Counted from the stretch's first letter, positions 26,089 through 34,219 are shown. The stretch is DNA of 41,079 bases from Bacillota bacterium (GCA_023439185.1 JAEXOR010000057.1:1-41079), one strand, 5' to 3'. Notes: generated from the sequence alone by a model not told the origin. Program-made: numbers and translations.

Positions 26089-27522
26089 TTGCATGGTGAT
26101 TTGAAAAAGCGGCTGGCCCTGCTGGAAAACACGCTGGATGCGATTTCCGAAGGGATCATCATCACCGATACCGGGGGCGGAATCCTGTATTATAACAAGG
26201 CCCTGGAAAAAATCGAAGGGCTGAGTGAAAAAGAGGTTACCGGCCGGAACCTCACCGAGGTGTACCGGGTTACCCCGGAGAGCAGTGAACACCTGGCGGT
26301 GGTGCAAACCGGAGAGCCGGTTAAAGAGGTGCCCAAGATATACTTCACCGCCGAGGGGCGTGAAGTCAACCTGATGGCCAGCACCTATCCGGTACTGCGA
26401 AAGGGGCAGGTGATCGGTGCTTTTTCAGTGTGCCGGGACGTGACCCGGATCAAGGATCTGCTCAACCGCAACATTTCATTGCAGAAGCAGGTGCAGTCCG
26501 AGGGCGACCGCCATCCCTTCAAGAACGGTACACGCTATACCTTTGAAAATTTTGTTTACGTCAGCCGGGCTATGGACCGCATTGTGCGCCAGGCCCAGAA
26601 GGCCGCCAAAACAGACGGCACCGTGCTGGTATACGGTGAGACCGGCACCGGCAAAGAGGTGCTGATGCAAAGCATCCACAATGCCAGTGCCCGGCAGGCC
26701 AAACCCTTTGTGGGTATTAATTGCGCGGCCATACCTGATACGCTGCTGGAAAGCATTCTCTTCGGCACCGTGAAGGGGGCTTTCACCGGGGCGGTAAGCG
26801 GTCCGGGGCTTTTTGAACAGGCTGGTGAAGGGACCCTGTTTTTGGATGAGATCAACTCCATGAGTCCGCAACTTCAAGCCAAATTGCTGCGGGTGCTGCA
26901 GGAAAGGACCTACCGCCGGCTGGGGGCGAATAATGAGCTGCCGGTGCGGTGCCGCATTTTCACCTCCACCAATATGGACCCCCAGGAATGCATCAATAAC
27001 GGTACCCTGCGGGAGGACCTGTATTACCGGTTCGCGGTGTTTACCATTCTCCTGCCGCCCCTGCGGGAGCGGCCCGAAGACGTGGAGAAACTGCTCGGTT
27101 ATTTCATGCAGCGGTACAGCGGGGTTTACGGCCAGGGAGACGCCCGGCTGGACCCGGAGCTGCGGATCGCCTTTATCCGTTACCAGTGGCCCGGTAACGT
27201 GCGGGAAATGGAGCACGTGATTGAAAGCTGCCTGGCCATGCTGGAGCCGGGAGAGGACACAGTCACCTTTGATCATTTGCCGTCGTACGTGCGGCCCCGG
27301 TTTGTGCAGGCGCGGAAGCTGCCGCCGCCGCCGGACCCCGGCGTTGTGGAGGGCACGCTGCACACGATCCTGGAACAGGCGGAGCGGCGGGCCATTGAAA
27401 CAGTTTTGTCCAACAATCGCGGCAATATTACCCGGGCGGCCGGGGAACTGGGCATCCTGCGGCAAAACCTGCAGTACCGGATGCGCCGGCTGGGGATTAA
27501 GGCCGCGGATCTGACAGATTAG
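26089..27522 (+). CDS. PAS-domain sigma54-dependent transcriptional activator
   Basis: This 477-residue enhancer-binding protein has a PAS sensor (about 10-115, LDAISEGIIITDTGGGILYYN), then an AAA+ domain with Walker A GETGTGKE (about 184-191), the sigma54-contacting GAFTGA loop (230-235) and Walker B TLFLDEIN. A Fis-type HTH closes the protein (about 440-470, NRGNITRAAGELGILRQNLQYRMRRLG). The architecture resembles RocR, which activates amino acid catabolic operons. The start is probably TTG 26089 behind GGGGGG. Two near-consensus sigma54 promoters lie within 11 kb (29644 and 37235), so it is the best candidate for their activator. It follows fchA by 16 bases and hutU starts 22 bases after it. 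What its PAS domain binds is unknown. Confidence 0.93.
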   Translation: MHGDLKKRLALLENTLDAISEGIIITDTGGGILYYNKALEKIEGLSEKEVTGRNLTEVYRVTPESSEHLAVVQTGEPVKEVPKIYFTAEGREVNLMASTYPVLRKGQVIGAFSVCRDVTRIKDLLNRNISLQKQVQSEGDRHPFKNGTRYTFENFVYVSRAMDRIVRQAQKAAKTDGTVLVYGETGTGKEVLMQSIHNASARQAKPFVGINCAAIPDTLLESILFGTVKGAFTGAVSGPGLFEQAGEGTLFLDEINSMSPQLQAKLLRVLQERTYRRLGANNELPVRCRIFTSTNMDPQECINNGTLREDLYYRFAVFTILLPPLRERPEDVEKLLGYFMQRYSGVYGQGDARLDPELRIAFIRYQWPGNVREMEHVIESCLAMLEPGEDTVTFDHLPSYVRPRFVQARKLPPPPDPGVVEGTLHTILEQAERRAIETVLSNNRGNITRAAGELGILRQNLQYRMRRLGIKAADLTD

Positions 27523-27544
27523 CCAGAAAGGGGAATAAGTAACC

Positions 27545-29584
27545 ATGTTGACCAACCGGGAGATTTCCGGAGCAATGACCGTCAAGCTGAACCAGGTGCC
27601 CGAAAAAACGCCCGCCTTCGTGCCGGGCATCCGCAGGGCTCCCAACCGGGGCTTCCGGCTGACGCCGGAGCAAACCAAAACAGCCCTTAGGAATGCTCTG
27701 CGCTACGTGCCCGAAGCATACCACGCCGAGCTGGCGCCGGAATTTTTAGACGAACTTTTAACCATGGGCCGTATTTACGGGTACCGGTTCCGTCCCGAGG
27801 GGCGGATTCACGCCAAACCCATCGGCGAGTACCGGGGTAGTTGCACCGAAGGCCGGGCTTTCCAGGTCATGATTGACAACAACCTTGATTTCGAGGTGGC
27901 TCTGTACCCTTACGAACTGGTTACATACGGGGAAACGGGCAGCGTCTGTCAGAACTGGATGCAGTACCGGTTGATTAAAAAGTACCTGGAGGTGATCACC
28001 GACCACCAGACCCTGGTGATGGAATCGGGACACCCGTTGGGTCTTTTTCCTTCCAAGCCCGAAGCACCCAGGGTGATCATCACCAACGCCCTGATGGTGG
28101 GGATGTTCGACAACCAGGAAGACTGGGAGATTGCCCAGGAAATGGGCGTTTCCAACTACGGCCAGATGACCGCCGGCGGCTGGATGTATATCGGTCCCCA
28201 GGGTATCGTGCACGGCACTTACAACACCATCCTGATTGCCGGCCGGGCCAAGCTGGGCATCCCGGGGGACGGCGATCTCAGCGGGCACCTGTTTATCTCT
28301 TCCGGCCTGGGCGGCATGAGCGGGGCCCAGCCCAAGGCGGTGGAAATCGCCCGGGGGGTGGGGATTATCGCCGAGGTCGATTACTCCCGCATCAAGACCA
28401 GGCACGACCAGGGCTGGGTGGGTATGGTTTCCGCCGACCCGGATGAGATTTTCCGCACCGCCGCTGAATACCTGGCTAAAAAAGAGCCTCTGTCCATCGC
28501 CTATCACGGCAATATCGTGGACCTTCTGGAATACGTTGTGCAAAAATATATCCGGGTGGAAATGCTGTCGGACCAGACTTCCTGCCACGTGGCCTATGCC
28601 GGCGGTTATTGCCCCCAGGGGGTCACCTTCGAGGAGCGCACCAGACTGCTGGCCGAAGACCAGGAGCAGTTCCGGCGGCTGGTGGATAAAAGCCTGCGCC
28701 GGCAGTATGAACTGATTAAAATACTGGTGGAGCGGGGCACATATTTCTTTGATTACGGCAACGCCTTTTTGAAAGCCGTCTATGACGCCGGGGTGAAGAA
28801 AATTGCCGCCAACGGCGCGGATGAAAAGGACGGCTTTATCTGGCCTTCCTATGTGGAGGACATCATGGGGCCGGAGCTGTTCGACTACGGCTACGGGCCC
28901 TTCCGCTGGGTCTGCCTGAGCGGCAAGCCCGAAGACCTGGCCAAAACCGACCGGGCCGCCATGGAGTGCATCGACCCGGACCGGCGGTACCAGGACCGGG
29001 ACAATTACGTGTGGATCAGGGACGCGGAGAAAAATAGGCTGGTGGTGGGCAGCCAGGCCCGGATCTTGTACCAGGACGCCGAAGGGCGGGTGCGTATCGC
29101 CCTGAAGTTCAATGAAATGGTCAGAAAGGGTGAAATCGGCCCGGTGATGCTGGGCCGGGACCACCACGACACCGGCGGCACCGACTCGCCCTTCCGGGAA
29201 ACCGCCAACATCAAGGACGGCAGCAACGTGATGGCGGACATGGCCACCCAGTGCTTTGCCGGTAACGCCGCCCGGGGCATGAGCCTGGTATCGCTGCACA
29301 ACGGCGGCGGCGTGGGCATTGGCAAGGCCATCAACGGCGGTTTCGGCCTGGTGCTGGACGGCAGCGCCCGGGTGGATGAAATCATCAAGTCCGCCATGCT
29401 GTGGGACGTGATGGGTGGCGTGGCCAGGCGCTCCTGGGCCAGGAACGGCAACTCCATTGCCACCAGCATGGAGTTCAACCGTGGTTTCGCGGGCCGCGGG
29501 CACATCACCCTGCCCTACCTGGCCGACGACGAACTGGTGGACCGGCTGGTATCCGCAGCCGTGGTGCCAGGTGTTAAAAGTTGA
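27545..29584 (+). CDS. hutU: urocanate hydratase (long form)
   Basis: This 679-residue enzyme is the second step of histidine degradation, urocanate to imidazolonepropionate, with tightly bound NAD+. Family markers include YNTILIAGRAKLGIPGDGDL, ISSGLGGMSGAQPKA, DYSRIKTRHDQGW, DQTSCHVAYAGGYCP and LGRDHHDTGGTDSPFRET. It is longer than the 550-residue Bacillus type and fits the long class that includes the animal enzyme. The last residues (VPGVKS) and the stop codon lie inside a palindromic repeat element (29562-29640), so the natural C-terminus may have been altered by its insertion. Start ATG 27545 has AAAGGGG upstream at long spacing; ATG 27575 is an alternative. Confidence 0.95.
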   Translation: MLTNREISGAMTVKLNQVPEKTPAFVPGIRRAPNRGFRLTPEQTKTALRNALRYVPEAYHAELAPEFLDELLTMGRIYGYRFRPEGRIHAKPIGEYRGSCTEGRAFQVMIDNNLDFEVALYPYELVTYGETGSVCQNWMQYRLIKKYLEVITDHQTLVMESGHPLGLFPSKPEAPRVIITNALMVGMFDNQEDWEIAQEMGVSNYGQMTAGGWMYIGPQGIVHGTYNTILIAGRAKLGIPGDGDLSGHLFISSGLGGMSGAQPKAVEIARGVGIIAEVDYSRIKTRHDQGWVGMVSADPDEIFRTAAEYLAKKEPLSIAYHGNIVDLLEYVVQKYIRVEMLSDQTSCHVAYAGGYCPQGVTFEERTRLLAEDQEQFRRLVDKSLRRQYELIKILVERGTYFFDYGNAFLKAVYDAGVKKIAANGADEKDGFIWPSYVEDIMGPELFDYGYGPFRWVCLSGKPEDLAKTDRAAMECIDPDRRYQDRDNYVWIRDAEKNRLVVGSQARILYQDAEGRVRIALKFNEMVRKGEIGPVMLGRDHHDTGGTDSPFRETANIKDGSNVMADMATQCFAGNAARGMSLVSLHNGGGVGIGKAINGGFGLVLDGSARVDEIIKSAMLWDVMGGVARRSWARNGNSIATSMEFNRGFAGRGHITLPYLADDELVDRLVSAAVVPGVKS

Positions 29585-29640
29585 TTTGTTAAAAATTGTT
29601 TTTGACTTTTAACAGATCTAACTTTTAACACCTGGCACCA
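29562..29640. repeat. 79-bp palindromic element, copy 1
   Basis: The 21-bp perfect terminal inverted repeats begin TGGTGCCAGGTGTTAAAAGT. Inside them GATTTGTTAAAA and TTTTAACAGATC pair again, so almost the whole element folds into one hairpin. The left end overlaps the hutU 3' end and provides its stop; the right end lies 4 bases before a sigma54 promoter. A related 90-bp element is at 34865-34954. No transposase gene is near. Confidence 0.9.
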
Positions 29641-29643
29641 GAG

Positions 29644-29660
29644 TGGCATCGATATTGCTT
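29644..29660 (+). promoter_or_regulatory. sigma54 (-24/-12) promoter ahead of the MtrH-like methyltransferase
   Basis: TGGCAT-CGATA-TTGCTT has GG and GC ten bases apart, as sigma54 requires, with one mismatch to TGGCAC-N5-TTGCW. It lies about 50 bases before the TTG start at 29709 and has nearly the same boxes as the promoter at 37235. Confidence 0.75.
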
Positions 29661-29708
29661 GTTTAAAGAGGCAAATCAATGCTGATTTGTAAGGAGGTCC
29701 GGCAGAAA

Positions 29709-30509
29709 TTGCTTATCGTAGGCGAACTGATTAATACCAGCCGCAAACTTATTAAAGAGGCGGTGCTCAACAGGGACGCCGGCTATATCAGGGACATCGC
29801 CGTCCGGCAGGCGCAGGCGGGCGCTACTTATGTCGACGTGAATTGCGGCACCATGGTGCATGACGAGGTCGAGATCATGGAGTGGCTGGTTAACACGGTC
29901 AAGGAAGCCGTGGACGCGCCCCTGTGCATTGACAGTCCCAGCCCGGAGGCGCTGCAGGCCGGTTTGGAACTGGCCGGCGGCAAACAGTCCATGGTCAACT
30001 CCATTTCGGCGGAAAAGGAAAGGTACGAAAGTATTCTGCCCCTGGTGCTGAAATACAAGGCCAAAGTGGTGGCGTTATGCATGGACGACAGCGGCATGCC
30101 CGACACCGCTGGGCAGCGGATTACCATAGTGAAAAGGCTGGTTAAAGACCTGACCGCTGCCGGAGTACCCGAGGACGACATCTACCTGGACCCGTTGGTT
30201 AAACCGGTCAGCGTCAGTGACGGCGCGGGCCTGGAGGTGTTGGACACCCTGCGGTTTATCCGGGAGGAATACCCCGGGGTGCATGCCATCTGCGGCCTGA
30301 GCAACATCAGTTTCGGGCTGCCCTGCCGGAAGGTGCTGAACCAGGTGTTCATGATCCAGACCATGACGGCGGGGATGGACTCTTACATCCTGGACCCGCT
30401 GGACCGGGCCATGATGGGCTTTCTGTACGCCTCTCGGGCGCTGCTGGGCCGGGACCCCTTCTGCGGAGAATACTTGGGCGCCTACCGAAACGGCCTTTAT
30501 AACGATTGA
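29709..30509 (+). CDS. MtrH/AcsE-family methyltetrahydrofolate:corrinoid methyltransferase
   Basis: The protein has 266 residues from TTG 29709, which follows a full AAGGAGGT and makes it begin MLIVGELINTSRK, as family members do; the frame extends to ATG 29679. It is a pterin-binding TIM barrel with GATYVDVNCGT, PLCIDSPSPEALQAGL, VNSISAEKER, YLDPLVKPVS and CGLSNISFGLP. It should transfer a methyl group between a corrinoid protein and tetrahydrofolate, the second methyltransferase of a demethylation system (as in MtgA-type systems). It stands between hutU and hutH and has its own sigma54 promoter. The corrinoid partner is probably the protein at 40371. Confidence 0.9.
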   Translation: MLIVGELINTSRKLIKEAVLNRDAGYIRDIAVRQAQAGATYVDVNCGTMVHDEVEIMEWLVNTVKEAVDAPLCIDSPSPEALQAGLELAGGKQSMVNSISAEKERYESILPLVLKYKAKVVALCMDDSGMPDTAGQRITIVKRLVKDLTAAGVPEDDIYLDPLVKPVSVSDGAGLEVLDTLRFIREEYPGVHAICGLSNISFGLPCRKVLNQVFMIQTMTAGMDSYILDPLDRAMMGFLYASRALLGRDPFCGEYLGAYRNGLYND

Positions 30510-30520
30510 CCGTCAATTGC

Positions 30521-30550
30521 TTGCGCCTGCCGCGGTGAATAGAATATAAT
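30521..30550 (+). promoter_or_regulatory. sigma-A promoter of hutH
   Basis: TTGCGC (30521-30526), 18-base spacer, perfect TATAAT (30545-30550). Transcription would start about 25-30 bases before the HutP-type UAG array. Confidence 0.65.
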
Positions 30551-30582
30551 TAATCAAGGTATTTTTTCTACTCAGAGATAAC

Positions 30583-30599
30583 TAGTTGTTAGGGAGTAG
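30583..30599 (+). promoter_or_regulatory. HutP-binding-type UAG array
   Basis: TAG TTGT TAG GGAG TAG consists of three UAG triplets each separated by exactly four bases, the arrangement bound by HutP in Bacillus. The second spacer and third triplet form the start of the terminator's 5' arm, so bound protein would block the hairpin. Confidence 0.85.
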
Positions 30600-30637
30600 A
30601 GGCGGATTAACCGCGCTCTGCTCCCGTTTGATTTTTT
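30592..30637 (+). terminator. leader terminator of hutH (HutP-controlled attenuator)
   Basis: GGGAGTAGAGGCGG pairs with CCGCGCTCTGCTCCC around loop ATTAA: about 14 pairs with one G-U and one bulged base. GTTTGATTTTTT follows. It lies between promoter and gene, so it must be bypassed for hutH expression. Confidence 0.88.
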
Positions 30638-30683
30638 ACCGGTAAAATAAACCAATCAACCAACAAACTGGAGAGTGGTATTG

Positions 30684-32228
30684 ATGATTGAGACTAAAAC
30701 AGCCGTTGAAACAATTGCCATCGACGGGGCCGGCTTGACCCTGGAACAGGTTATCGGCGTGGCTAGGGACTTTGTGCCGGTCAGTCTGCATGTGCCCGGT
30801 AAAGCCAGGCTGATGAAGTCCCGGGCGGCGGTGGAAAAAATTCTGGCCGGCGATACGGTGGTCTACGGCGTCAATACCGGATTCGGCAAGTTCAGTGATA
30901 TTACGGTTTCAGCGGAAGACGGGAACGCGCTGCAGAAAAACATCATTATGAGCCACGCCTGCGGGGTGGGGGAACCCCTGCGCAAAGACGCGGTGCGGGC
31001 GATGATGCTTCTCAGGGCGAATTCACTGACCAAGGGTTATTCCGGGGTGCGGCTGGAATTGGTACAATTGCTGCTGGATATGCTGAATAACTGCATCCAT
31101 CCCGTAGTTCCCTGCAAGGGCTCGGTGGGCGCCAGCGGCGACCTGATACCCCTGGCGCACATCGCCCTGGCCATGATCGGGATGGGGGACGTGGAGTACA
31201 AAGGCCAGGTGATCCCCTCGGCTGAAGCCTTTAAACAGGCCAAACTGCATGCCGTTACTCTGTCGGCCAAGGAAGGGCTGGCGCTGATTAACGGCACCCA
31301 GTACATGAGCGCCCTGGGCTGCCTGGCCCTGTACGACGCGCTGGAGCTTTGCAAGGCGTCATCCATTTCCGCGGCCATGACCTTTGAAGCCCTGGAGGGG
31401 CTGCCCAGCGCCTATGACGAGCGCATTCACGAAGCCCGCCCCCACGCCGGACAAAAGTGCATTGCCTGGGTTATGCGCCAATTGCTGGAAGGCAGCGACC
31501 TCTGCACCAGGACCGAGCATAAAAGGGTGCAGGACGCCTATACATTGCGGTGTATTCCCCAGGTGCACGGGGCTTCGTTGGACGCCTTCAATTATGTGCG
31601 GGGCGTCCTGGAAACCGAAATCAACTCCGCCACGGACAACCCGCTGATTTTTCCCGAAACCGGTGACGTGATTAGCGGCGGCAATTTTCACGGCCAGCCC
31701 CTGGCTCTGGCGCTGGACTTTCTGGCGCTGGCGGTTTCGGAATTGGGCAGCATCGCCGAGCGGCGTATTGAGCGCCTGGTCAACCCTTCCTTAAGCGGCC
31801 TGCCCCCTTTTCTGACCCAGTGCGGGGGGTTGAACTCGGGGATGATGATTTTGCAGTATTGCGCGGCGGCCCTGGCCTCGGAAAACAAGGTGCTGGCCCA
31901 TCCGGCCAGCGTGGATTCCATCCCCACCTCGGGCAACCAGGAGGACCATGTCAGTATGGGCTCCATAGCGGCCCGCAAGGCGGGTATGGTGGTGGAAAAC
32001 GTTTCCTGGGTGATTGCCGGGGAGATGCTGGCGGCAGCCCAGGCCCTGGACTTCGCGTCTCATACGGTGGGCCGGGGAGCCCGGACGGCCCGGCGCCTGG
32101 TGCGGGAAGTGACGCCCCACTGGGACGAAGACCGGGTGCTGTACAAGGACCTGCACCGGGTTCACGACCTGCTGCTTTCCGGTTCGGTGAACCGCAAGGT
32201 GGAAATGGAAGTGGGAGAGCTTATATAA
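30684..32228 (+). CDS. hutH: histidine ammonia-lyase
   Basis: This 514-residue enzyme deaminates L-histidine to urocanate. The MIO cofactor triad ASG is intact at about 150-152 (GSVGASGDLIPL). Other family marks are YGVNTGFGKFSD (about 53), QDAYTLRCIPQVHG and NPLIFPETGDVISGGNFHGQP. ATG 30684 is chosen with GGAGAG eight bases upstream; GTG 30675 is in frame but overlaps the ribosome site. It is separated from the rest of the hut genes by the methyltransferase gene and has its own promoter and UAG-controlled terminator, so it is the likely main target of HutP here. Confidence 0.96.
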   Translation: MIETKTAVETIAIDGAGLTLEQVIGVARDFVPVSLHVPGKARLMKSRAAVEKILAGDTVVYGVNTGFGKFSDITVSAEDGNALQKNIIMSHACGVGEPLRKDAVRAMMLLRANSLTKGYSGVRLELVQLLLDMLNNCIHPVVPCKGSVGASGDLIPLAHIALAMIGMGDVEYKGQVIPSAEAFKQAKLHAVTLSAKEGLALINGTQYMSALGCLALYDALELCKASSISAAMTFEALEGLPSAYDERIHEARPHAGQKCIAWVMRQLLEGSDLCTRTEHKRVQDAYTLRCIPQVHGASLDAFNYVRGVLETEINSATDNPLIFPETGDVISGGNFHGQPLALALDFLALAVSELGSIAERRIERLVNPSLSGLPPFLTQCGGLNSGMMILQYCAAALASENKVLAHPASVDSIPTSGNQEDHVSMGSIAARKAGMVVENVSWVIAGEMLAAAQALDFASHTVGRGARTARRLVREVTPHWDEDRVLYKDLHRVHDLLLSGSVNRKVEMEVGELI

Positions 32229-32231
32229 AGC

Positions 32232-32258
32232 AGTCGTCAGGAGTCAGTAGTCAGGAGA
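32232..32258. repeat. TAGTCAG-type heptamer repeat, copy A
   Basis: The 7-base units TCGTCAG, GAGTCAG, TAGTCAG and GAG follow one another directly behind the hutH stop. Related stretches occur at 33060-33073 and 40232-40257. Confidence 0.75.
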
Positions 32259-32288
32259 TAAAAGGCGTTTTGCGGAGCAAAACAATTG

Positions 32289-32313
32289 TGCATGCATAAA
32301 ATTTATGCATGCA
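32289..32313. promoter_or_regulatory. 25-bp perfect palindrome upstream of the transporter promoter
   Basis: The arms TGCATGCATAAA and TTTATGCATGCA are separated by one A. It ends 26 bases before the -35 box of the ABC transporter operon. It could be an operator, a hairpin ending the hutH transcript (no T-run) or a repeat remnant. Confidence 0.5.
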
Positions 32314-32339
32314 GTGGCGGCAGGAAATTTACCCTGTGA

Positions 32340-32368
32340 TTGCGAACGTTCAATAGTGTTGTTATAAT
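32340..32368 (+). promoter_or_regulatory. sigma-A promoter of the ABC transporter operon
   Basis: TTGCGA (32340-32345), 17-base spacer, perfect TATAAT (32363-32368), about 40 bases before the first permease start. Confidence 0.7.
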
Positions 32369-32406
32369 CAGAATTTTGTAATGGCAGTGGGAAAGCAGGT
32401 GGTTTT

Positions 32407-33057
32407 TTGGAATATATCAGTTATATTCAGCGCAATACCGGATTAATGCTTGAGTACACCAATAACCACTTTTCACTGGTGCTGGCGGCGATTATTATTT
32501 CGCTTTTGCTGTGGGTGCCGGTGGGTGTTCTGATTACCAGAAGTGAGAAGTGGGCCGCCCGGGTACTCAGCATAGCCAATACGATCTTCTGCATCCCCAG
32601 CCTGTCCCTGTTCGCGGTAATGGTCACCATTCCCGCCCTGGGTCTGGGCAGGCGCTCAGCCCTGGTGGCATTGGTGCTGTACGCCATGATGCCGCTGGTG
32701 CGCAACGTGTACCAGGGGGTCAAAGGAGTGGATAAAAGCGTCATCGAGGCGGCCAAAGGCATGGGGATGGGTCCATTTCGGATATTGTGGGAAATTCAAC
32801 TGCCCCTGGCCACGCCCGTCATATTTGCCGGTTTCAGGATCACCGTGGTGATGACCACCGGTATCGCGGCCATTGCCACTTATATCGGGGAAAGGAACCT
32901 GGGCCGGTTAATCGCGGAGGGTTTAACTAGGTTCCATGTAGAGATGATTGTAGTGGGCGCGCTGTTTATCGCCGTTATCGCCATCGCTTTGGACAGTGTC
33001 CTGGGCATGATCGAAAAACGAATCGTGCCCCGGGGGCTCAGAATCGGTCGGAGCTAA
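32407..33057 (+). CDS. OpuC-type ABC transporter permease 1 (glycine betaine/choline family)
   Basis: This 216-residue inner-membrane permease has about five to six helices and the binding-protein-dependent permease loop EAAKGMGMGPFRILWEIQLPLATPVIFAG (about 120-148), whose EAA motif docks on the ATPase. It resembles OpuCB/OpuBB and YehW/YehY, which import glycine betaine, choline, carnitine and related quaternary amines. It starts at TTG 32407 with AGGTGG upstream. It is the first gene of a permease-ATPase-permease-binding protein operon. Cotranscription is likely; 43 bases separate it from the ATPase. Confidence 0.9.
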   Translation: MEYISYIQRNTGLMLEYTNNHFSLVLAAIIISLLLWVPVGVLITRSEKWAARVLSIANTIFCIPSLSLFAVMVTIPALGLGRRSALVALVLYAMMPLVRNVYQGVKGVDKSVIEAAKGMGMGPFRILWEIQLPLATPVIFAGFRITVVMTTGIAAIATYIGERNLGRLIAEGLTRFHVEMIVVGALFIAVIAIALDSVLGMIEKRIVPRGLRIGRS

Positions 33058-33059
33058 CA

Positions 33060-33073
33060 CAGGAGTCAGAATA
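33060..33073. repeat. CAGGAGTCAGAAT repeat, copy B
   Basis: CAGGAGTCAGAAT just behind the permease stop is identical to 40245-40257 and shares GGAGTCAG with 32239-32246. It belongs to the heptamer-like repeat family. Confidence 0.6.
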
Positions 33074-33100
33074 AGAAGAAGCCGGTTAGGAGGAAGCAGG

Positions 33101-34219
33101 TTGATCGAGTTAAGAGCGGTTTCAAAGATATATCCGGGACAGTCCGCGCCGGCGGTAGATAACCTTTCCATGACGGTTGAAAAAGGGGAAACCTGCGTAC
33201 TGGTGGGACCCTCCGGGTGCGGAAAAAGCACCACCCTGCGTATGATTAACCGCATGATCGAGCCCTCTGCCGGCACCATCCTGGTTGACAACCAGGACGT
33301 CAGGCAGAGTGATCCGGACAAACTCAGAATGAATATCGGGTATGTGATCCAGCAAATCGGGTTGCTGCCGCACAGGACCGTGGCGGAAAACATTGCCATC
33401 GTACCCCGGCTGCACGGCTGGCCGAAGGACCGGATTAAAGCCCGGGTGGATGAATTGCTGAAGCTAATCGGCCTGGATCCCGAAGAGACCCGGCACAAGT
33501 TTCCCTCCCAACTGAGCGGCGGCCAGATGCAGCGCATCGGCGTGGCCCGGGCCATGGCCGTGGATCCCCCGGTGATGCTGATGGACGAGCCTTTCGGCGC
33601 CGTCGACCCCATTGCCAGGAACCATCTGCAGGACGAATTCCTGCGCCTGCAGAAAGAGATGAAGAAAACCATCTGTTTTGTGACCCATGACATTAACGAA
33701 GCCATCAAGATGGGCGACCGGATTGCTATTTTCAGCACCGGGCGGCTTGTCCAGTACGGTACGCCCCAGGAGATTCTGTCCAGCCCGGCCAATGATTTCG
33801 TCAGCGATTTTATCGGCTATGACCGGGTGGTTAAAATGTTGAGCCTGTTTAACGTGGAAGACGTGGCCAGGCGCGTATTCTGTACCGCCGGAGAGGGCGA
33901 ATTGTCCAATATTGCCGTCAAAATGGGGGACGCGGGCGCCGACACCTGTTTCCTGCTGGTTGACGCCGGCCGGCCCGCCGGTTTTATCACCCTGGAAGAC
34001 ATTGAAAAATCCGGCGGCGCCGCTCCCGAAAGCATCAGGCAAATAGCCGCGGGACGCGGGAAAGCTTTCGTTCAGGAGAATGTATTGCTGCGGGACGCCC
34101 TGTCGCTGATGCTTGAACTGGACACCGAGCAGCTTGGGGTTATGGACGGTGACCGGATTACCGGCGTTATTTCTTTGAAGGATATCCGGAAACATGCCAG
34201 CAAGAAAGAGGGCGAGTAG
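33101..34219 (+). CDS. OpuC-type ABC transporter ATP-binding protein with CBS domains
   Basis: This 372-residue ATPase has Walker A GPSGCGKST (about 36-44), Q-loop QQIGLLPHRT, signature LSGGQMQR (about 138), Walker B VMLMDEPFGAVD and the H-loop HD. The C-terminal 110 residues form a CBS-pair region, which in OpuA/OpuC senses ionic strength or nucleotides and gates transport. It starts at TTG 33101 with AGGAGG 11 bases upstream. Its stop directly abuts the ATG of the second permease, so the two are translationally coupled. Confidence 0.93.
   Translation: MIELRAVSKIYPGQSAPAVDNLSMTVEKGETCVLVGPSGCGKSTTLRMINRMIEPSAGTILVDNQDVRQSDPDKLRMNIGYVIQQIGLLPHRTVAENIAIVPRLHGWPKDRIKARVDELLKLIGLDPEETRHKFPSQLSGGQMQRIGVARAMAVDPPVMLMDEPFGAVDPIARNHLQDEFLRLQKEMKKTICFVTHDINEAIKMGDRIAIFSTGRLVQYGTPQEILSSPANDFVSDFIGYDRVVKMLSLFNVEDVARRVFCTAGEGELSNIAVKMGDAGADTCFLLVDAGRPAGFITLEDIEKSGGAAPESIRQIAAGRGKAFVQENVLLRDALSLMLELDTEQLGVMDGDRITGVISLKDIRKHASKKEGE

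Noticed and set aside
27758..29503. A 581-codon open frame on the minus strand opposite hutU
   Set aside because: It is an antisense shadow of a GC-rich coding gene; the translation is Gly/His/Pro/Val rich, has no ribosome site and resembles nothing, while hutU is certain.
32232..32258. CRISPR-like short tandem repeat
   Set aside because: Units are only 7 bases, contiguous and without spacers; no cas genes are near.
32382..32400. sigma54-like GG-N10-GC ahead of the first permease
   Set aside because: The -12 box reads AAGC instead of TTGC, and a much better sigma-A promoter (TTGCGA-17-TATAAT) is present.
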